Below the pieces are notes generated by a model. That model saw only the letters and a list, made by a program, of their open reading frames with translations, was not told the DNA's origin and did not search any database. Positions 15,934 to 25,399 of a stretch of 64,000 bases of DNA are shown here, in pieces. Within the stretch, counting starts at the first letter, position 1; each line of letters begins with the position of its first letter. Source of the stretch: Pollutiaquabacter aromativorans (lineage in GTDB: Bacteria; Bacteroidota; Bacteroidia; AKYH767-A; 2013-40CM-41-45); contig CP185379.1 of the NCBI GenBank assembly GCA_049177215.1, forward strand, positions 124,001 through 188,000, in the 5' to 3' direction. Made by a program: the position numbers and the translations under genes.

Positions 15934-17175
15934 ATGCTGCAGCAACAATTTGATCGTGGCTATCCGCCCGTAACACAAACCGCCTGGGAAAAATTGCTGG
16001 CCTTTATCCCGCTATTGGAACGATCCGCTCCCGTTGGGCAGTGGAAGGGAGGGAGTGAATTGATCGCGGGTGTTTATGTGATGCCCGATGTAAACTATGA
16101 GCCGATCATCCATGAGTTCATCAGGACGGCCTATGCTTCGGGTGTGATCACGCAGGTCGACTGGATGAACTGGCCGGAGCAGACGGAGTTGTTGTACATC
16201 CAAGATGAAACATTGCTGCAGCAGTTGGGGCTGAACCTGCTGCGCGACTTATTGACGGCGATCCTGCGGCAAGACCGCTTCGTCGATGGCTGGCTGTTGG
16301 CGAAGCTGACGGATGGGACCGTGCTGCGCATCCTTCGGGCTTTGCGGTATAATGTCCTCCATCCCCTGATCACGGATCGGGAGACCACCCGGATCTATTT
16401 CGCTGACCGGTTGCAACGGGATTTTCCCGAGCTATTCCTCAGGTTGATCCATCTTCTGGATGCCTTCGGCATATCCTATACGCTACTTCCGGCTGCGGAA
16501 GACATCTGGTGCCGTGATTACATGCCGGTACAGGTGAAGTCGGATAAGTTCGTCCGGTTCCGGTACACCACGGATCAGTCTGCTTTGATCCCGGAATCCA
16601 TTAGGTCCAAGACAGTATCCTCCGATCTCCGCCTGGATGGAGGGAACATCGTCAAAGGTCCCGACCGGGTCGCCCTGACCGACCGTGTGTTTGATGATAA
16701 TGATGACCGGCCTCGGCAACGGATCGTGGAAGAACTGCAGGAGATCTTCGAGACCCGCAGCATAATCGTCGTACCGCAACTGCCGTACGAGGAATTCGGT
16801 CACATCGACGGCATGCTGCGCTTCCTGGACGCGAACACCGTGTTGGTCAGCGATTTCAAGCAGGCCGGTTACCCGAATAACTTTTTATCAGAGTTCGACC
16901 AAAGCCTGACTCGGGCCGGCTTGAAGCAGGTGAAATTTCCCTATCAGGAAATTCGCCGGAAGAATCACGAAGGTGTCGACTCCGCAGCCGGCTGTTATAT
17001 CAATTATCTACAGGTCGGCGAAAAGGCGGTGTTGCCGGTATTCGAAGCATTCCCCACCAAGAATGAAGCCGCCCGTTCCATCCTCGAAGCCCACTTCAAA
17101 GTCGAAACTCTGGAATGTACACAGCTTGCAGATGAGGGTGGGGTGTTGAATTGTGTGAGTTGGAATATTTGGTAA
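15934..17175 (+). CDS. DUF6508 domain fused to an agmatine/peptidylarginine deiminase-like domain
   Basis: About 413 residues in two parts. Residues ~10-140 match DUF6508 (WEKLLAFIPLLE, VDWMNWPEQ, LRDLLTAILRQDRFVDGWLL, LRILRALRYN). Residues ~165-413 match the guanidino-modifying deiminase fold: WCRDYMPVQ with a conserved Asp, LDGGNIV, GHIDGMLRF with the catalytic His, and DEGGVLNCVSWN with the catalytic Cys. All key residues are in place, so an arginine- or agmatine-type deiminase or hydrolase is likely, substrate unknown. I take the ATG at 15934; a TTG at 15904 would add ten residues. It stands alone within a defence-like island. I do not know this fusion from characterised proteins. Confidence 0.75.
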   Translation: MLQQQFDRGYPPVTQTAWEKLLAFIPLLERSAPVGQWKGGSELIAGVYVMPDVNYEPIIHEFIRTAYASGVITQVDWMNWPEQTELLYIQDETLLQQLGLNLLRDLLTAILRQDRFVDGWLLAKLTDGTVLRILRALRYNVLHPLITDRETTRIYFADRLQRDFPELFLRLIHLLDAFGISYTLLPAAEDIWCRDYMPVQVKSDKFVRFRYTTDQSALIPESIRSKTVSSDLRLDGGNIVKGPDRVALTDRVFDDNDDRPRQRIVEELQEIFETRSIIVVPQLPYEEFGHIDGMLRFLDANTVLVSDFKQAGYPNNFLSEFDQSLTRAGLKQVKFPYQEIRRKNHEGVDSAAGCYINYLQVGEKAVLPVFEAFPTKNEAARSILEAHFKVETLECTQLADEGGVLNCVSWNIW

Positions 17176-17224
17176 TAATCTTCATTCAAAAGGATAAACA
17201 GTAAACAACTATAAAACTAAACTC

Positions 17225-17842
17225 ATGACAAACGAGAAAGGTAGTTCCATTCATCCGTACGAACCATTTATTCTTAAGGACGCGACCCGACTTATCATTG
17301 GTTCGATTCCCCCGGCACGTTTTTGCACCAATCCAAAGGCTCTACATGAAGAGGATGTGGATTTTTATTATGGAAGCGATGATAATGCGTTCTGGCGAAT
17401 TATGGCTGATGTATCAGGGATTAATCTTTCATTTATGAATTCACAAGATGCTGTTGCCCAGCGGAAGCGATTGCTTGAATCCATAGGCGTTGGTATCATG
17501 GACATAGTGAAATCATGTAATCGAAAAGGTGAGTCTGCGCTGGATACGGATTTGGCAATAGTTGAATATTTTCCACTAAGCCAGATATTAAAGGAACATC
17601 CAACAGTGGACACGTTGATCTATACCAGTACTTATGTGAAAAGTCAGGTGAATACGTATCTCAAATCCTGGCATTCGATCGACCCGCACAATCCCCGCTT
17701 GCAGAGTGTAATAATTAATGGTAGGCGGTATAAAGTTGTAATCTTGTATTCTCCTTCGCCAACAGCACTAAGAGGAATGGGGAAAGGAGGAGCGGAGAAG
17801 CGAATGGAACAATACAAGGCAATCTTTAAAATAAGGCAATAG
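17225..17842 (+). CDS. Uracil-DNA glycosylase family protein
   Basis: A 205-residue protein of the uracil-DNA glycosylase superfamily, near the G/U-mismatch or hypoxanthine-type enzymes. The N-terminal LIIGSIPPARFC corresponds to the catalytic-loop motif (GxxPxxx), FYYGSDDNAFWRIM is the second family block, and LYSPSPTALRG near residue 185 corresponds to the DNA-minor-groove loop. Such enzymes remove deaminated bases from DNA. The ATG at 17225 gives a normal N-terminus. The gene stands alone on the plus strand and is AT-richer than the core. The exact base excised cannot be told from sequence. Confidence 0.8.
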   Translation: MTNEKGSSIHPYEPFILKDATRLIIGSIPPARFCTNPKALHEEDVDFYYGSDDNAFWRIMADVSGINLSFMNSQDAVAQRKRLLESIGVGIMDIVKSCNRKGESALDTDLAIVEYFPLSQILKEHPTVDTLIYTSTYVKSQVNTYLKSWHSIDPHNPRLQSVIINGRRYKVVILYSPSPTALRGMGKGGAEKRMEQYKAIFKIRQ

Positions 17843-17985
17843 CAGTGGATTGGATAATGTGAGCGTTCCCGGATCATTGTTCTCATTGAATTTTAACCCA
17901 GAAGGCGTTCGATCGACTGCTTTCTGCGTGAAGATTGAACGAAATGGAATGGCGGAAACTCAATGCATGTCGATACTCCGCGCCA

Positions 17986-18009
17986 ATCCGCAACATCCGC
18001 GGAATCCGC
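17986..18009. repeat. Short period-9 repeat
   Basis: ATCCGC occurs three times at 9-base steps (17986, 17995, 18004), just before the heptad array at 18035. The period differs from the surrounding arrays. Confidence 0.4.
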
Positions 18010-18034
18010 GTGCCATCAATCAGGAGCGCGCAGT

Positions 18035-18083
18035 CCACTGCAAACTGCCTACCGCCTACTGCCTACTGCCTACCGCCTACTGC
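18035..18083. repeat. Heptad array, CTACTGC family (7 units), containing the MFS stop codon
   Basis: CCACTGC, AAACTGC, CTACCGC, CTACTGC, CTACTGC, CTACCGC, CTACTGC in perfect register. The last unit (18077-18083) holds the TAG stop of the MFS gene on the minus strand. Confidence 0.88.
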
Positions 18084-19292
18084 TCCTCAAACTCCAACGA
18101 CCGCCCATACGTCTCCGGCAACCAAACCGCCGAAGCCAGCGCGAGCGCCCAGACGATCAGGCCCGTCAGGATGAGCCCTTCGGTGAGTGACAGTCCAAAG
18201 CCGCGTTCGAGCGACTGGTGCAAGGGGGATCAGGAGCGTCACCGCGCCGCGCATGAAGTTGGTGACGGTGGCCGTCACGGTCACACGGAGGTTGGTGCCG
18301 AATTGTTCCGAGGTGCTGGTGACGAAGACCGATAAGTAGCCGCAGCCGAGTCCCATCAGGAAGCTGGTCGTTTCGATGCCTGCGCTTTGGTAGATGCGCA
18401 GGTAGTGGAGCACGGTCGCCAGTACGCCGAAGCCCATATAGCCGAGCAGGACCCGTTTGCGTGTCCGCAGCCACTGGCTGAGGATCCCGCTGCTGAGGTC
18501 TCCCGCCGCGATGCCCACCTGAAAGAGGATGAAACAGGTGCTCAGCTTTATTCCGGAAATGCCGTGCTCCTGCGCCAGCTCGGGCGTGAGTGTGATCAGC
18601 AGTCCGACACTGTACCAGATCGGCACGCCCATGAGGATGCAGGCCAGGTATTTCATTGCGCGACGACGATTCGAAAACAACAGTGTGAACGAGCCGCGCT
18701 TTTTCACCAGCTCGCGTGAACTGCGGAACAGTTGCGTCTCCATCGCGCTCACGCGGAGGAAGAGCAGCAGGAAACCCGCCATGCCCGCGACGAGAAACGC
18801 CTGCCGCCAGGGAAGGAAGTCGCCGGCGAGGCCGGCTGTTACGGCACCCAGCGCGCCCAGGGTAGCAACAAGAATGGTTCCGTATCCGCGACGTTCTATA
18901 CTCATGCTCTCGCCAACGAGCGTCACACCTGCGCCGAGTTCACCCGCGAGTCCGACGCCCGCGAGGAACCGCACCAGCGCGTAGCTGTCCACATCCTGCA
19001 CCCAGGCGTTGGCGATGTTGGCCAGCGAGTACAGCACGATGGATCCGAAGAGCGCGGTGACCCGCCCGCGCCGGTCGGCGATCATGCCCGTGAGGATGCC
19101 GCCCAGCATCATCCCCGCCATCTGGATCGACAGCAGCTTCTCGCCCGCGCGCGTCAGTTCAACTCCGCTGAGTCCAAGTTCCTTCAGCGAAGGAATGCGG
19201 TACACGTTGAACAGGAAAAGATCGAACGCGTCCACAAAAAAGCCCAGACCGGCGGCGAGGACGGCGATGTTGAAGGGAGAGTGGTATTTCAA
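18077..19292 (-). CDS. MFS transporter with a frameshift near its C-terminus
   Basis: Twelve-helix major facilitator of the sugar/aromatic-acid:proton symporter type, in the inner membrane. The N-terminal helix GFFVDAFDLFLFNV and the loop motif GMIADRRGRVTALF (residues ~69-82) are typical. Residues up to FMRGAVTLLIPL read in one frame; after a C-run around 18218-18230 the frame must shift by one base to continue with HQSLERGFGLSLTEG through ETYGRSLEFEEQ, the usual end of this family, and stop at 18079-18077. Unshifted, the frame ends in an unrelated tail at 18087. Start is a TTG at 19292-19290. An extra base in the homopolymer, real or technical, explains the break. Substrate unknown. Confidence 0.85.
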
Positions 19293-19301
19293 GGGTTATT
19301 G

Positions 19302-19336
19302 GTTTCGGGTTTCCAGTTTCCAGTTTCGTGTTTCGA
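19302..19336. repeat. Heptad array, GTTTCSA family (5 units)
   Basis: GTTTCGG, GTTTCCA, GTTTCCA, GTTTCGT, GTTTCGA, then a degenerate GTTGAAT. It starts ten bases upstream of the MFS start codon. Confidence 0.8.
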
Positions 19337-19513
19337 GTTGAATGGTCGAAGTTAATGTGCAGTTCAGATGATGCCTGAATAAACTCTTGATGTCGCACCA
19401 TCCATCCGTATGCAGGCAAATAACGATATGGAAGATCGCATTGCCAACTCATTTACAAGGTTGACTCAATCAAAGCCGGACACTCGTAATGAAAACCTTC
19501 AAACAATTGAACA

Positions 19514-19548
19514 ACCCGAAACTGGAAACTGGAAACTCGGAACTACTG
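19514..19548. repeat. Heptad array, ACTGGAA family (5 units), containing the cysteine desulfurase stop codon
   Basis: ACCCGAA, ACTGGAA, ACTGGAA, ACTCGGA, ACTACTG in register; the reverse complement type of GTTTCCA. The last unit contains CTA at 19543-19545, the TAG stop of the cysteine desulfurase on the minus strand. Confidence 0.8.
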
Positions 19549-20682
19549 ACACGAAGAAGCGATCATCCCCACCGCTCGACGCACCTCCTCTTCCGTCGTC
19601 ATCCGACCGAGCGAGATTCGTATGGAGGCGTAGGCGTCGGCTTCTGAAAGCCCCATCGCGCGGAGGACGTGTGAGGGTTCTGGTAGGGCGGAGGAGCAGG
19701 CACTGCCGGTCGAGATGGCGAGTTGCGGGCAGGCGCTGATCAGTTCGGAGGCGCGGAGGCCGGGAAAGCAGAGGTTGGTCGTGTTGGGCAGGCGATGCCG
19801 GGTGTTGCCGTTCACCTTCGCGCCGCAACGTGTGATCAGTTCCTGTTCCAGACGCGATCGCAAGAGCGAGATGCGTTGGTTGTCATCCCACAGTTCCCGT
19901 ACGACCAACTCCGCCGCGGCACCCAGTCCCACGATTCCGGGAACATTCAGCGTGCCGCTGCGCAATCCGTGCTCATGTCCGCCTCCGTCCAGTTGCGGCA
20001 CGAGGGTTACGCGCGGATTTTTTCTTCGGACAAACAACGCCCCGACGCCTTTCGGTCCGTAGCACTTATGCGCCGATACGGTACACAGGTCAATGCCGAG
20101 TTCGTTCACCGCTACCTGAAGTTTGCCAATGGCCTGTGTGGTATCACAGAAGAAGAGCGCGCCGCGTTCGTGGGTAAGTTCCGCCAGTTCCCGAATGGGG
20201 TGGAGGACGCCGGTCTCGTTGTTCGCCAGCATGATCGCGACCAGGACCGTATCGTTGCGCAGTACGGAACGGAGCAGTTCCGGATCCAGTCGTCCGTCCG
20301 GCTGGACCGGCAGACGGGTGACCTCGGCTCCATCCCGCTCGAGATGTTCGAAGACGTCGAGTACCGCCCGGTGCTCGGTGGTACAGGTGATGAAGTGCCG
20401 ACCTTTGGATTGATAAGCCGCTGCTGCTCCCTTTATGCCGAGGTTGATCGCTTCGGTTGCGCCCGAGGTGAAAACAAGTTCACCGGGCTCGCATCCCAGC
20501 AAGCCAGCGACCGACTTGCGGGCAAGTTTTACCGCTTCGTCGGCTTCCCAGCCATAGGCATGGGTGCGGCTGGCGGAATTCCCGAAGCGCCGGCTGAAGT
20601 AGGGGAGCATGGCGTCCAGCACCCGATCATCCACGGGCGTGGTGGCGTTGTAGTCGAGGTAGATGGGTGAGGCGACGGACAT
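19543..20682 (-). CDS. Cysteine desulfurase (NifS/IscS family)
   Basis: PLP-dependent enzyme that takes sulfur from cysteine for iron-sulfur cluster and thiocofactor synthesis. About 379 residues, the usual size. IYLDYNATTPVDDRV opens the protein, TSGATEAINLGIKG and ANNETGVLHPI are cofactor-binding blocks, the PLP lysine is in SAHKCYGPKGVGALF, and the persulfide cysteine in STGSACSSALPEPSHVL (about residue 323). The long loop after the cysteine puts it in the IscS/NifS group rather than SufS. I use the ATG at 20682 over that at 20700. No scaffold gene (iscU) is next to it. The C-terminus is encoded inside a heptad array. Confidence 0.93.
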   Translation of the reverse strand: MSVASPIYLDYNATTPVDDRVLDAMLPYFSRRFGNSASRTHAYGWEADEAVKLARKSVAGLLGCEPGELVFTSGATEAINLGIKGAAAAYQSKGRHFITCTTEHRAVLDVFEHLERDGAEVTRLPVQPDGRLDPELLRSVLRNDTVLVAIMLANNETGVLHPIRELAELTHERGALFFCDTTQAIGKLQVAVNELGIDLCTVSAHKCYGPKGVGALFVRRKNPRVTLVPQLDGGGHEHGLRSGTLNVPGIVGLGAAAELVVRELWDDNQRISLLRSRLEQELITRCGAKVNGNTRHRLPNTTNLCFPGLRASELISACPQLAISTGSACSSALPEPSHVLRAMGLSEADAYASIRISLGRMTTEEEVRRAVGMIASSCQ

Positions 20683-20951
20683 CGGCGAAATTCCGGTCAA
20701 AGGTCGTGAATCGGGTTCGGATGATCGGTATGGGCCACTCCCCCGAGTACATTCGCAAAGCGCTTCCGCGCTTTAGTTTTCAATAAATCAGCGGTTTGAA
20801 ATGAGCGACATTCACCCCCGGCCTTGGATAATCCACCCACATTTGCCGCCATTTCCCGACATTTTACCATAAAAACACAATTTTTTCGTCACTTCTGCTT
20901 AACTTGACCCGCTTATTTTACCCCTTACTTTACCCCGGCATAAACCGAGGC

Positions 20952-23900
20952 ATGAGATTGTATTTTCATAACACCTGCTTCCTCCGAAAGCCATGCCTGA
21001 TTCTACTATTAGGCTGGATGACTTTTGGTAGTTATTCGGCTGGCGCCCAAAATGTCAGAGTAACGGGAGCAGGCGGAACGGCGAATGGTTTGTATGCGAC
21101 CCTGCAGTCGGCATTCGCAGCGCTGAATGCAAACTCAGCACTTCAGAGTGCGCGTAACATCCTTGTAACCATTGAAGGAAATACAACGGAGATCGGGACT
21201 GCCGTACTCAATCAGGCTACGCCTACTTGGAATTCTTTAATTATTCAGCCTGCCGGAGGGGTTGCGCGAACTATTAGCGGAAACTTAGCTTCACCACTGG
21301 TAGATCTCAACGGAGCTGACCGGGTGCGGGTTGATGGATTGAATACTGCCGGCAACTCGCTAACCTTTTCCAATGCCAGCACCTCCAACCTGGCGGCGAC
21401 CTTCCGTTTCCGTGCCGATGCGCTGAATGACACCCTGATTAACCTTCGAATCGAAGGTACTGCAAGAGGGGCCTTCAACACGATTGGGGATGGTGCGACC
21501 ATCTGGTTCTTCAATGGCACTTCAACCGGGAACGACAACAACCGGATCGAGAATTGTGATATCGCGCCGGTGGGCACTTCATTGCCTCATACCCCGATCA
21601 AAAGCTTTGCCAGTAGCGGCGGGGTGAACGATAACATCGCAATCGTAAACAATAGGATCTTTGATTATTTTGCCACCTCCGCCGTTTCGAATTCAAAGGG
21701 GATCCTCGCATTCACCGGTTCTTCCGGCTGGACCATTACGGGTAATCGTATTTATCAAACCGGCACGCGCCTGTGGACCACCGGCGGCAGCGGTACGCTG
21801 GAAAACATTTATAACTGCATAGAGGTACAGTCAGGGTCCGGTTATACGATTTCCAATAATGTATTGGGTTTTGCAAATGCGGCTGGTACGGGCTATACCA
21901 TATTACAATCCAACGGAGCGCCAACCAACAATTACGCAAGCATGATCCAGGCGATCATCTTCAATCCCACCACCGGAACCGCTTCAACAATCAGCAATAA
22001 TACGATCGGCGGATTTGACCTTACTTCCAGCCGCTCAAAGACAACCGTAGGCGAGAATATTTTCTTCGGAATCTATATCACCGGACCGGGTGGTGGCAGT
22101 CAGGTGACCCTGTCGAATAACACGATCGGAAGCCTCACAGCCACGAATTCCATCATTATCCGTTCAACAGCCATTACCGTTTCGGGGCCCGTAGTGCCTG
22201 CGGCGGCTATTTACATGGCCCAGAACTCCGCGGCCACGCATACGATCTCCGGGAACAATATCGGGGGTATCAACATGATCTTCAGTGGAGCCGTCAACAC
22301 CGACCGGACGGCCCTCTACGGGATCTACATCGGTAATTCCGGAGCTACACTTGTGGAAAACAACACCGTTGGCGGTACGGTCTCCGGTAGTATTAGCTCG
22401 AACATGGCGGGCCAAAGCGGGAACGTTGTCGGAATATGGAACAATGTGGGGAATGCCACCCATACGATCCGTGGTAACACCATCCAGAATTTAACTAATT
22501 CCGGTAATAATGCATTCACGCTTCAGGATGCCAGTGTGATCGGCATCTGCGAGCGTCTTACCTCGGGTACCTTCGGCGCACAGATCACGGCCAATATCAT
22601 CCGCTCCCTTTCCAACACCTACAGTGCCACGGCAACCAATACCCGGGTGATCGGGATCTATTTCGTTGCGCCGAGCAGCGGTTCCGCTCCCACGATCCTT
22701 CAACGGAACTGGATCTACGACCTCTCCACTGCAACCGGAGCCGGAACGATCAACGGCATGCTGGGTAGCGCCGGCACCGTAGCGAACCTTTACAACAACA
22801 TGATCAGTCTGGGCACGTCTCAGACGGTCAACGCGACGATCAACGGCATCGAGCAGACGGGCGGGGGGATCACCGGTTACTTCAACACTGTGCGGATCAC
22901 CGGCACGGCGGCTTCGGGTTCGTCCAATGCGATCGCGTATCACTATAATATCGGCGTCAGCAACGCCCTTATCCTGCGAAACAACCTCTTCTACAACGAC
23001 CGCACAGGCGGTGCCGGCCTGAAACTCGCCATTCGCATGAACCAGGGCGCCGTGCCGGCTTACGACAACACCCGCGGGACCCACAATCTCCTTTACTCGA
23101 TTACCGGAACCTTCGCCCAGTTTAATGTCACCAGTTATTCCACAATTGCGAGCTGGTCGGCGGCCTGTGGTGGCGGGGATCCGAACACATCTTCCAAATC
23201 GGCCCAAGTCGCCTTCACTTCGGTTACCGATCTCCATACCACCGATCTTGATATACGTAACTGCGGAACGACGATCGCAGGTGTCTCAACCGACTTCGAC
23301 AATTCGATACGACCCGCTTGCGTTGACATTGGCTGCGATGAGACCTTCATGCCACTGGGCACCACCTTCACATGGGTCGGGGCAGTGGACGATAAGTGGT
23401 GCACGCCATGCAACTGGGATCGCGAAACTGTGCCGGGTGCAACCGATGACGCCGTGATTCCGCCCACTATGCCGCGTTATCCACTGCTTCAGACTGGCGT
23501 TGGCTGTGGAGATGTCACCATCCGGGATTTTACGGTCCAGTACACCATCCCTTCGACACAAAGCGGGCAGATCGACCTCGCCACCTATACCCTGACCGTC
23601 AACGGCGACCTCAATTTCGCCGGCACCTGCAATTGCACCGGGGCCAGCGGAGGCGGCTTGTTGACCGAAGGACTGATCGACATCGCCAGCACCACGCAAC
23701 AGCAGATCGTCGATATCCGCGCAGCGAACAACAGTTACCCGGGAACCATCTGCAAGTTGCGCATCAATAAAGTGCAGCCCGTGGCAGCCGGCAATGCACA
23801 GGAAGCCCTGTTAAAAGGTAACCTGAACATCCTCTACAACTTCGATATCGCGAACGGGGTCCTGTTGTCGCAGAACGGCGGTACTTATGACGCCGATGAG

Positions 23901-25253
23901 AATACCGGTGTCAATTTCAAGACGATCAACATCCTCAACGATGACGTGAACGCCGTAACCCGGCAATCCATCCCGACGCAAGACACACGCAACGGTTTCT
24001 TCGAGGGCCGCCTGAACCGGAAGATCACAAACGTCGGCACCAAGAACGAATACCTGTTCCCACTCGGCTTCCGCCGAAAAACCTTCAGCGGCGCATTGGG
24101 CGATTATTTCTATACACCTTCGCTGATCTCGTTCAATTCCGTGACCAACGCGAATCGTTATGTGGTCGGTACGTTCCTGAACAGCAACAACAACTTCATG
24201 GTCGACGGTGTCTGGATCGGCACCACCGGCCACGGTTGCGGCAATCCGTTCGAGATCGACGACCAGGGCGGGCCGACCGCTTCGACCTGCCTGAACAAGG
24301 AGATCGATATGATCGGCGACTACTATTGGGACTTCCAGGAGAACAACGGTCCGAACGTGACCGGTGATCCTGCCATCAGCACGGGAGCACTCGGTGCGGT
24401 TGATTACGATATTCAACTGGTAGGCGATAAGGTGGCGCTGATGGCGCTCGACGGCTTGAGCGGATCGGAACTGCGCGTGGTCAAGCGTCCGAGTGTAGCC
24501 GTGCCCGACAGCACCGGCCAGGGGGCCTGGATTACGACCCAGGGAACACATTCCGGTACGGATCTCAGCGTTAACACGGGTATGTCCATGTACTCGGTAT
24601 CCAACCTCTTCCTGCAGGGTGGTCGTCGCGATGGACTCACGTCCTTCTCCGGCTTCGCGCTGACGGGTAACGGACCTTCTCCGCTGCCGGTTGAGCTGCT
24701 CGAGTTCAGCGCGCGGAAGCAGGGTAGTGCCTCGGTGCTTTGCGAATGGTCGACCGCTTCGGAGACCAATAATGCCTACTTCGACGTAGAAGTATCCCGT
24801 GGCAATGAAGACGGTTTGTCATTCAAGGCGATCGGTCGTGTTCCTGGTCGCGGAACCACCACAGAGACGAATCATTATCAATGGGTGGATGAAGCCCCGG
24901 TGACAGGCATCAATTACTACCGGTTACGCCAGGTCGATTATGACGGAACGGAGACCTTCTCTTCGCCGGTCGCGGTTGTGTTCAATGACGACGCTTCCTT
25001 CGAACTCGTTGGCCTTGCTCCGAATCCATGTAAAGAAGAAACACGCGCGCTGTTATATGCCGCTCATCCCGGAGAACTGAAGATCCAATTGTCGGATGTT
25101 TCCGGACGTGTGCTCACTTCCGGTACGCAATGGCTCGACATCGGTAGCGCCACGATCCGCGTTTCACTTCCTGCTAAAACAGCGGCCGGTGTCTATACCT
25201 TACGCTTCGATTTCGAAGGACAAGTAAGGTTCGCGAAACTGGTGGTCGAATAG
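20952..25253 (+). CDS. Large secreted beta-helix protein with type IX secretion sorting domain
   Basis: Secreted protein of about 1430 residues. A signal peptide follows the ATG at 20952 (ILLLGWMTFGSYSAGAQN, cleavage after AQ). The region to about residue 780 consists of repeats with IxxNxI/GNTIxN character (NNRIFDY, SNNTIGG, SNNTIGS, SGNNIGG, RGNTIQN), the look of a right-handed parallel beta-helix. FTWVGAVDDKWCTPCNWD marks a later domain. The end, with LAPNPCKEE, ISDVSGR-like LSDVSGRVLTSG and FAKLVVE, is a type A sorting domain, so it should cross the outer membrane by type IX secretion. Substrate or surface partner unknown. A weak upstream TTG (20904) is unlikely. Confidence 0.85.
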   Translation: MRLYFHNTCFLRKPCLILLLGWMTFGSYSAGAQNVRVTGAGGTANGLYATLQSAFAALNANSALQSARNILVTIEGNTTEIGTAVLNQATPTWNSLIIQPAGGVARTISGNLASPLVDLNGADRVRVDGLNTAGNSLTFSNASTSNLAATFRFRADALNDTLINLRIEGTARGAFNTIGDGATIWFFNGTSTGNDNNRIENCDIAPVGTSLPHTPIKSFASSGGVNDNIAIVNNRIFDYFATSAVSNSKGILAFTGSSGWTITGNRIYQTGTRLWTTGGSGTLENIYNCIEVQSGSGYTISNNVLGFANAAGTGYTILQSNGAPTNNYASMIQAIIFNPTTGTASTISNNTIGGFDLTSSRSKTTVGENIFFGIYITGPGGGSQVTLSNNTIGSLTATNSIIIRSTAITVSGPVVPAAAIYMAQNSAATHTISGNNIGGINMIFSGAVNTDRTALYGIYIGNSGATLVENNTVGGTVSGSISSNMAGQSGNVVGIWNNVGNATHTIRGNTIQNLTNSGNNAFTLQDASVIGICERLTSGTFGAQITANIIRSLSNTYSATATNTRVIGIYFVAPSSGSAPTILQRNWIYDLSTATGAGTINGMLGSAGTVANLYNNMISLGTSQTVNATINGIEQTGGGITGYFNTVRITGTAASGSSNAIAYHYNIGVSNALILRNNLFYNDRTGGAGLKLAIRMNQGAVPAYDNTRGTHNLLYSITGTFAQFNVTSYSTIASWSAACGGGDPNTSSKSAQVAFTSVTDLHTTDLDIRNCGTTIAGVSTDFDNSIRPACVDIGCDETFMPLGTTFTWVGAVDDKWCTPCNWDRETVPGATDDAVIPPTMPRYPLLQTGVGCGDVTIRDFTVQYTIPSTQSGQIDLATYTLTVNGDLNFAGTCNCTGASGGGLLTEGLIDIASTTQQQIVDIRAANNSYPGTICKLRINKVQPVAAGNAQEALLKGNLNILYNFDIANGVLLSQNGGTYDADENTGVNFKTINILNDDVNAVTRQSIPTQDTRNGFFEGRLNRKITNVGTKNEYLFPLGFRRKTFSGALGDYFYTPSLISFNSVTNANRYVVGTFLNSNNNFMVDGVWIGTTGHGCGNPFEIDDQGGPTASTCLNKEIDMIGDYYWDFQENNGPNVTGDPAISTGALGAVDYDIQLVGDKVALMALDGLSGSELRVVKRPSVAVPDSTGQGAWITTQGTHSGTDLSVNTGMSMYSVSNLFLQGGRRDGLTSFSGFALTGNGPSPLPVELLEFSARKQGSASVLCEWSTASETNNAYFDVEVSRGNEDGLSFKAIGRVPGRGTTTETNHYQWVDEAPVTGINYYRLRQVDYDGTETFSSPVAVVFNDDASFELVGLAPNPCKEETRALLYAAHPGELKIQLSDVSGRVLTSGTQWLDIGSATIRVSLPAKTAAGVYTLRFDFEGQVRFAKLVVE

Positions 25254-25257
25254 GTTT

Positions 25258-25283
25258 CCTGCCTTCGCTAAAGCTTCGGCAGG
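25258..25283. repeat. REP-like palindrome after the beta-helix gene
   Basis: CCTGCC (25258-25263) and GGCAGG (25278-25283) flank TTCGCTAAAGCTTC. It lies five bases after the stop codon. GTTTCCT stands to its left and GTTTCTA to its right, so it appears to interrupt a GTTTCSA heptad array. Confidence 0.5.
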
Positions 25284-25286
25284 CAG

Positions 25287-25322
25287 GTTTCTAAGTTTCG
25301 GGTTTCCAGTTTCGAGTTTCCG
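25287..25322. repeat. Heptad array, GTTTCSA family (5 units)
   Basis: GTTTCTA (25287-25293), one extra base, then GTTTCGG, GTTTCCA, GTTTCGA, GTTTCCG in register to 25322. Confidence 0.8.
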
Positions 25323-25333
25323 GTTTTTTCCTT

Positions 25334-25396
25334 CCTCGCACCTCGCACCTCGCACTTCGTCTCTCGTCCCTCGCCCCTCGTCCCACGTCCCTCTAC
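25334..25396. repeat. Heptad array, CCTCGTC family (9 units)
   Basis: CCTCGCA x3, CTTCGTC, TCTCGTC, CCTCGCC, CCTCGTC, CCACGTC, CCTCTAC in perfect register, ending three bases before the ATG of the cyclase-family gene. Confidence 0.88.
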
Positions 25397-25399
25397 TAC

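Noticed and set aside
19410..19542. Plus-strand open frame between the MFS and cysteine desulfurase genes.
   Set aside because: It runs into the antisense of the cysteine desulfurase and its translation is low-complexity repeat sequence.
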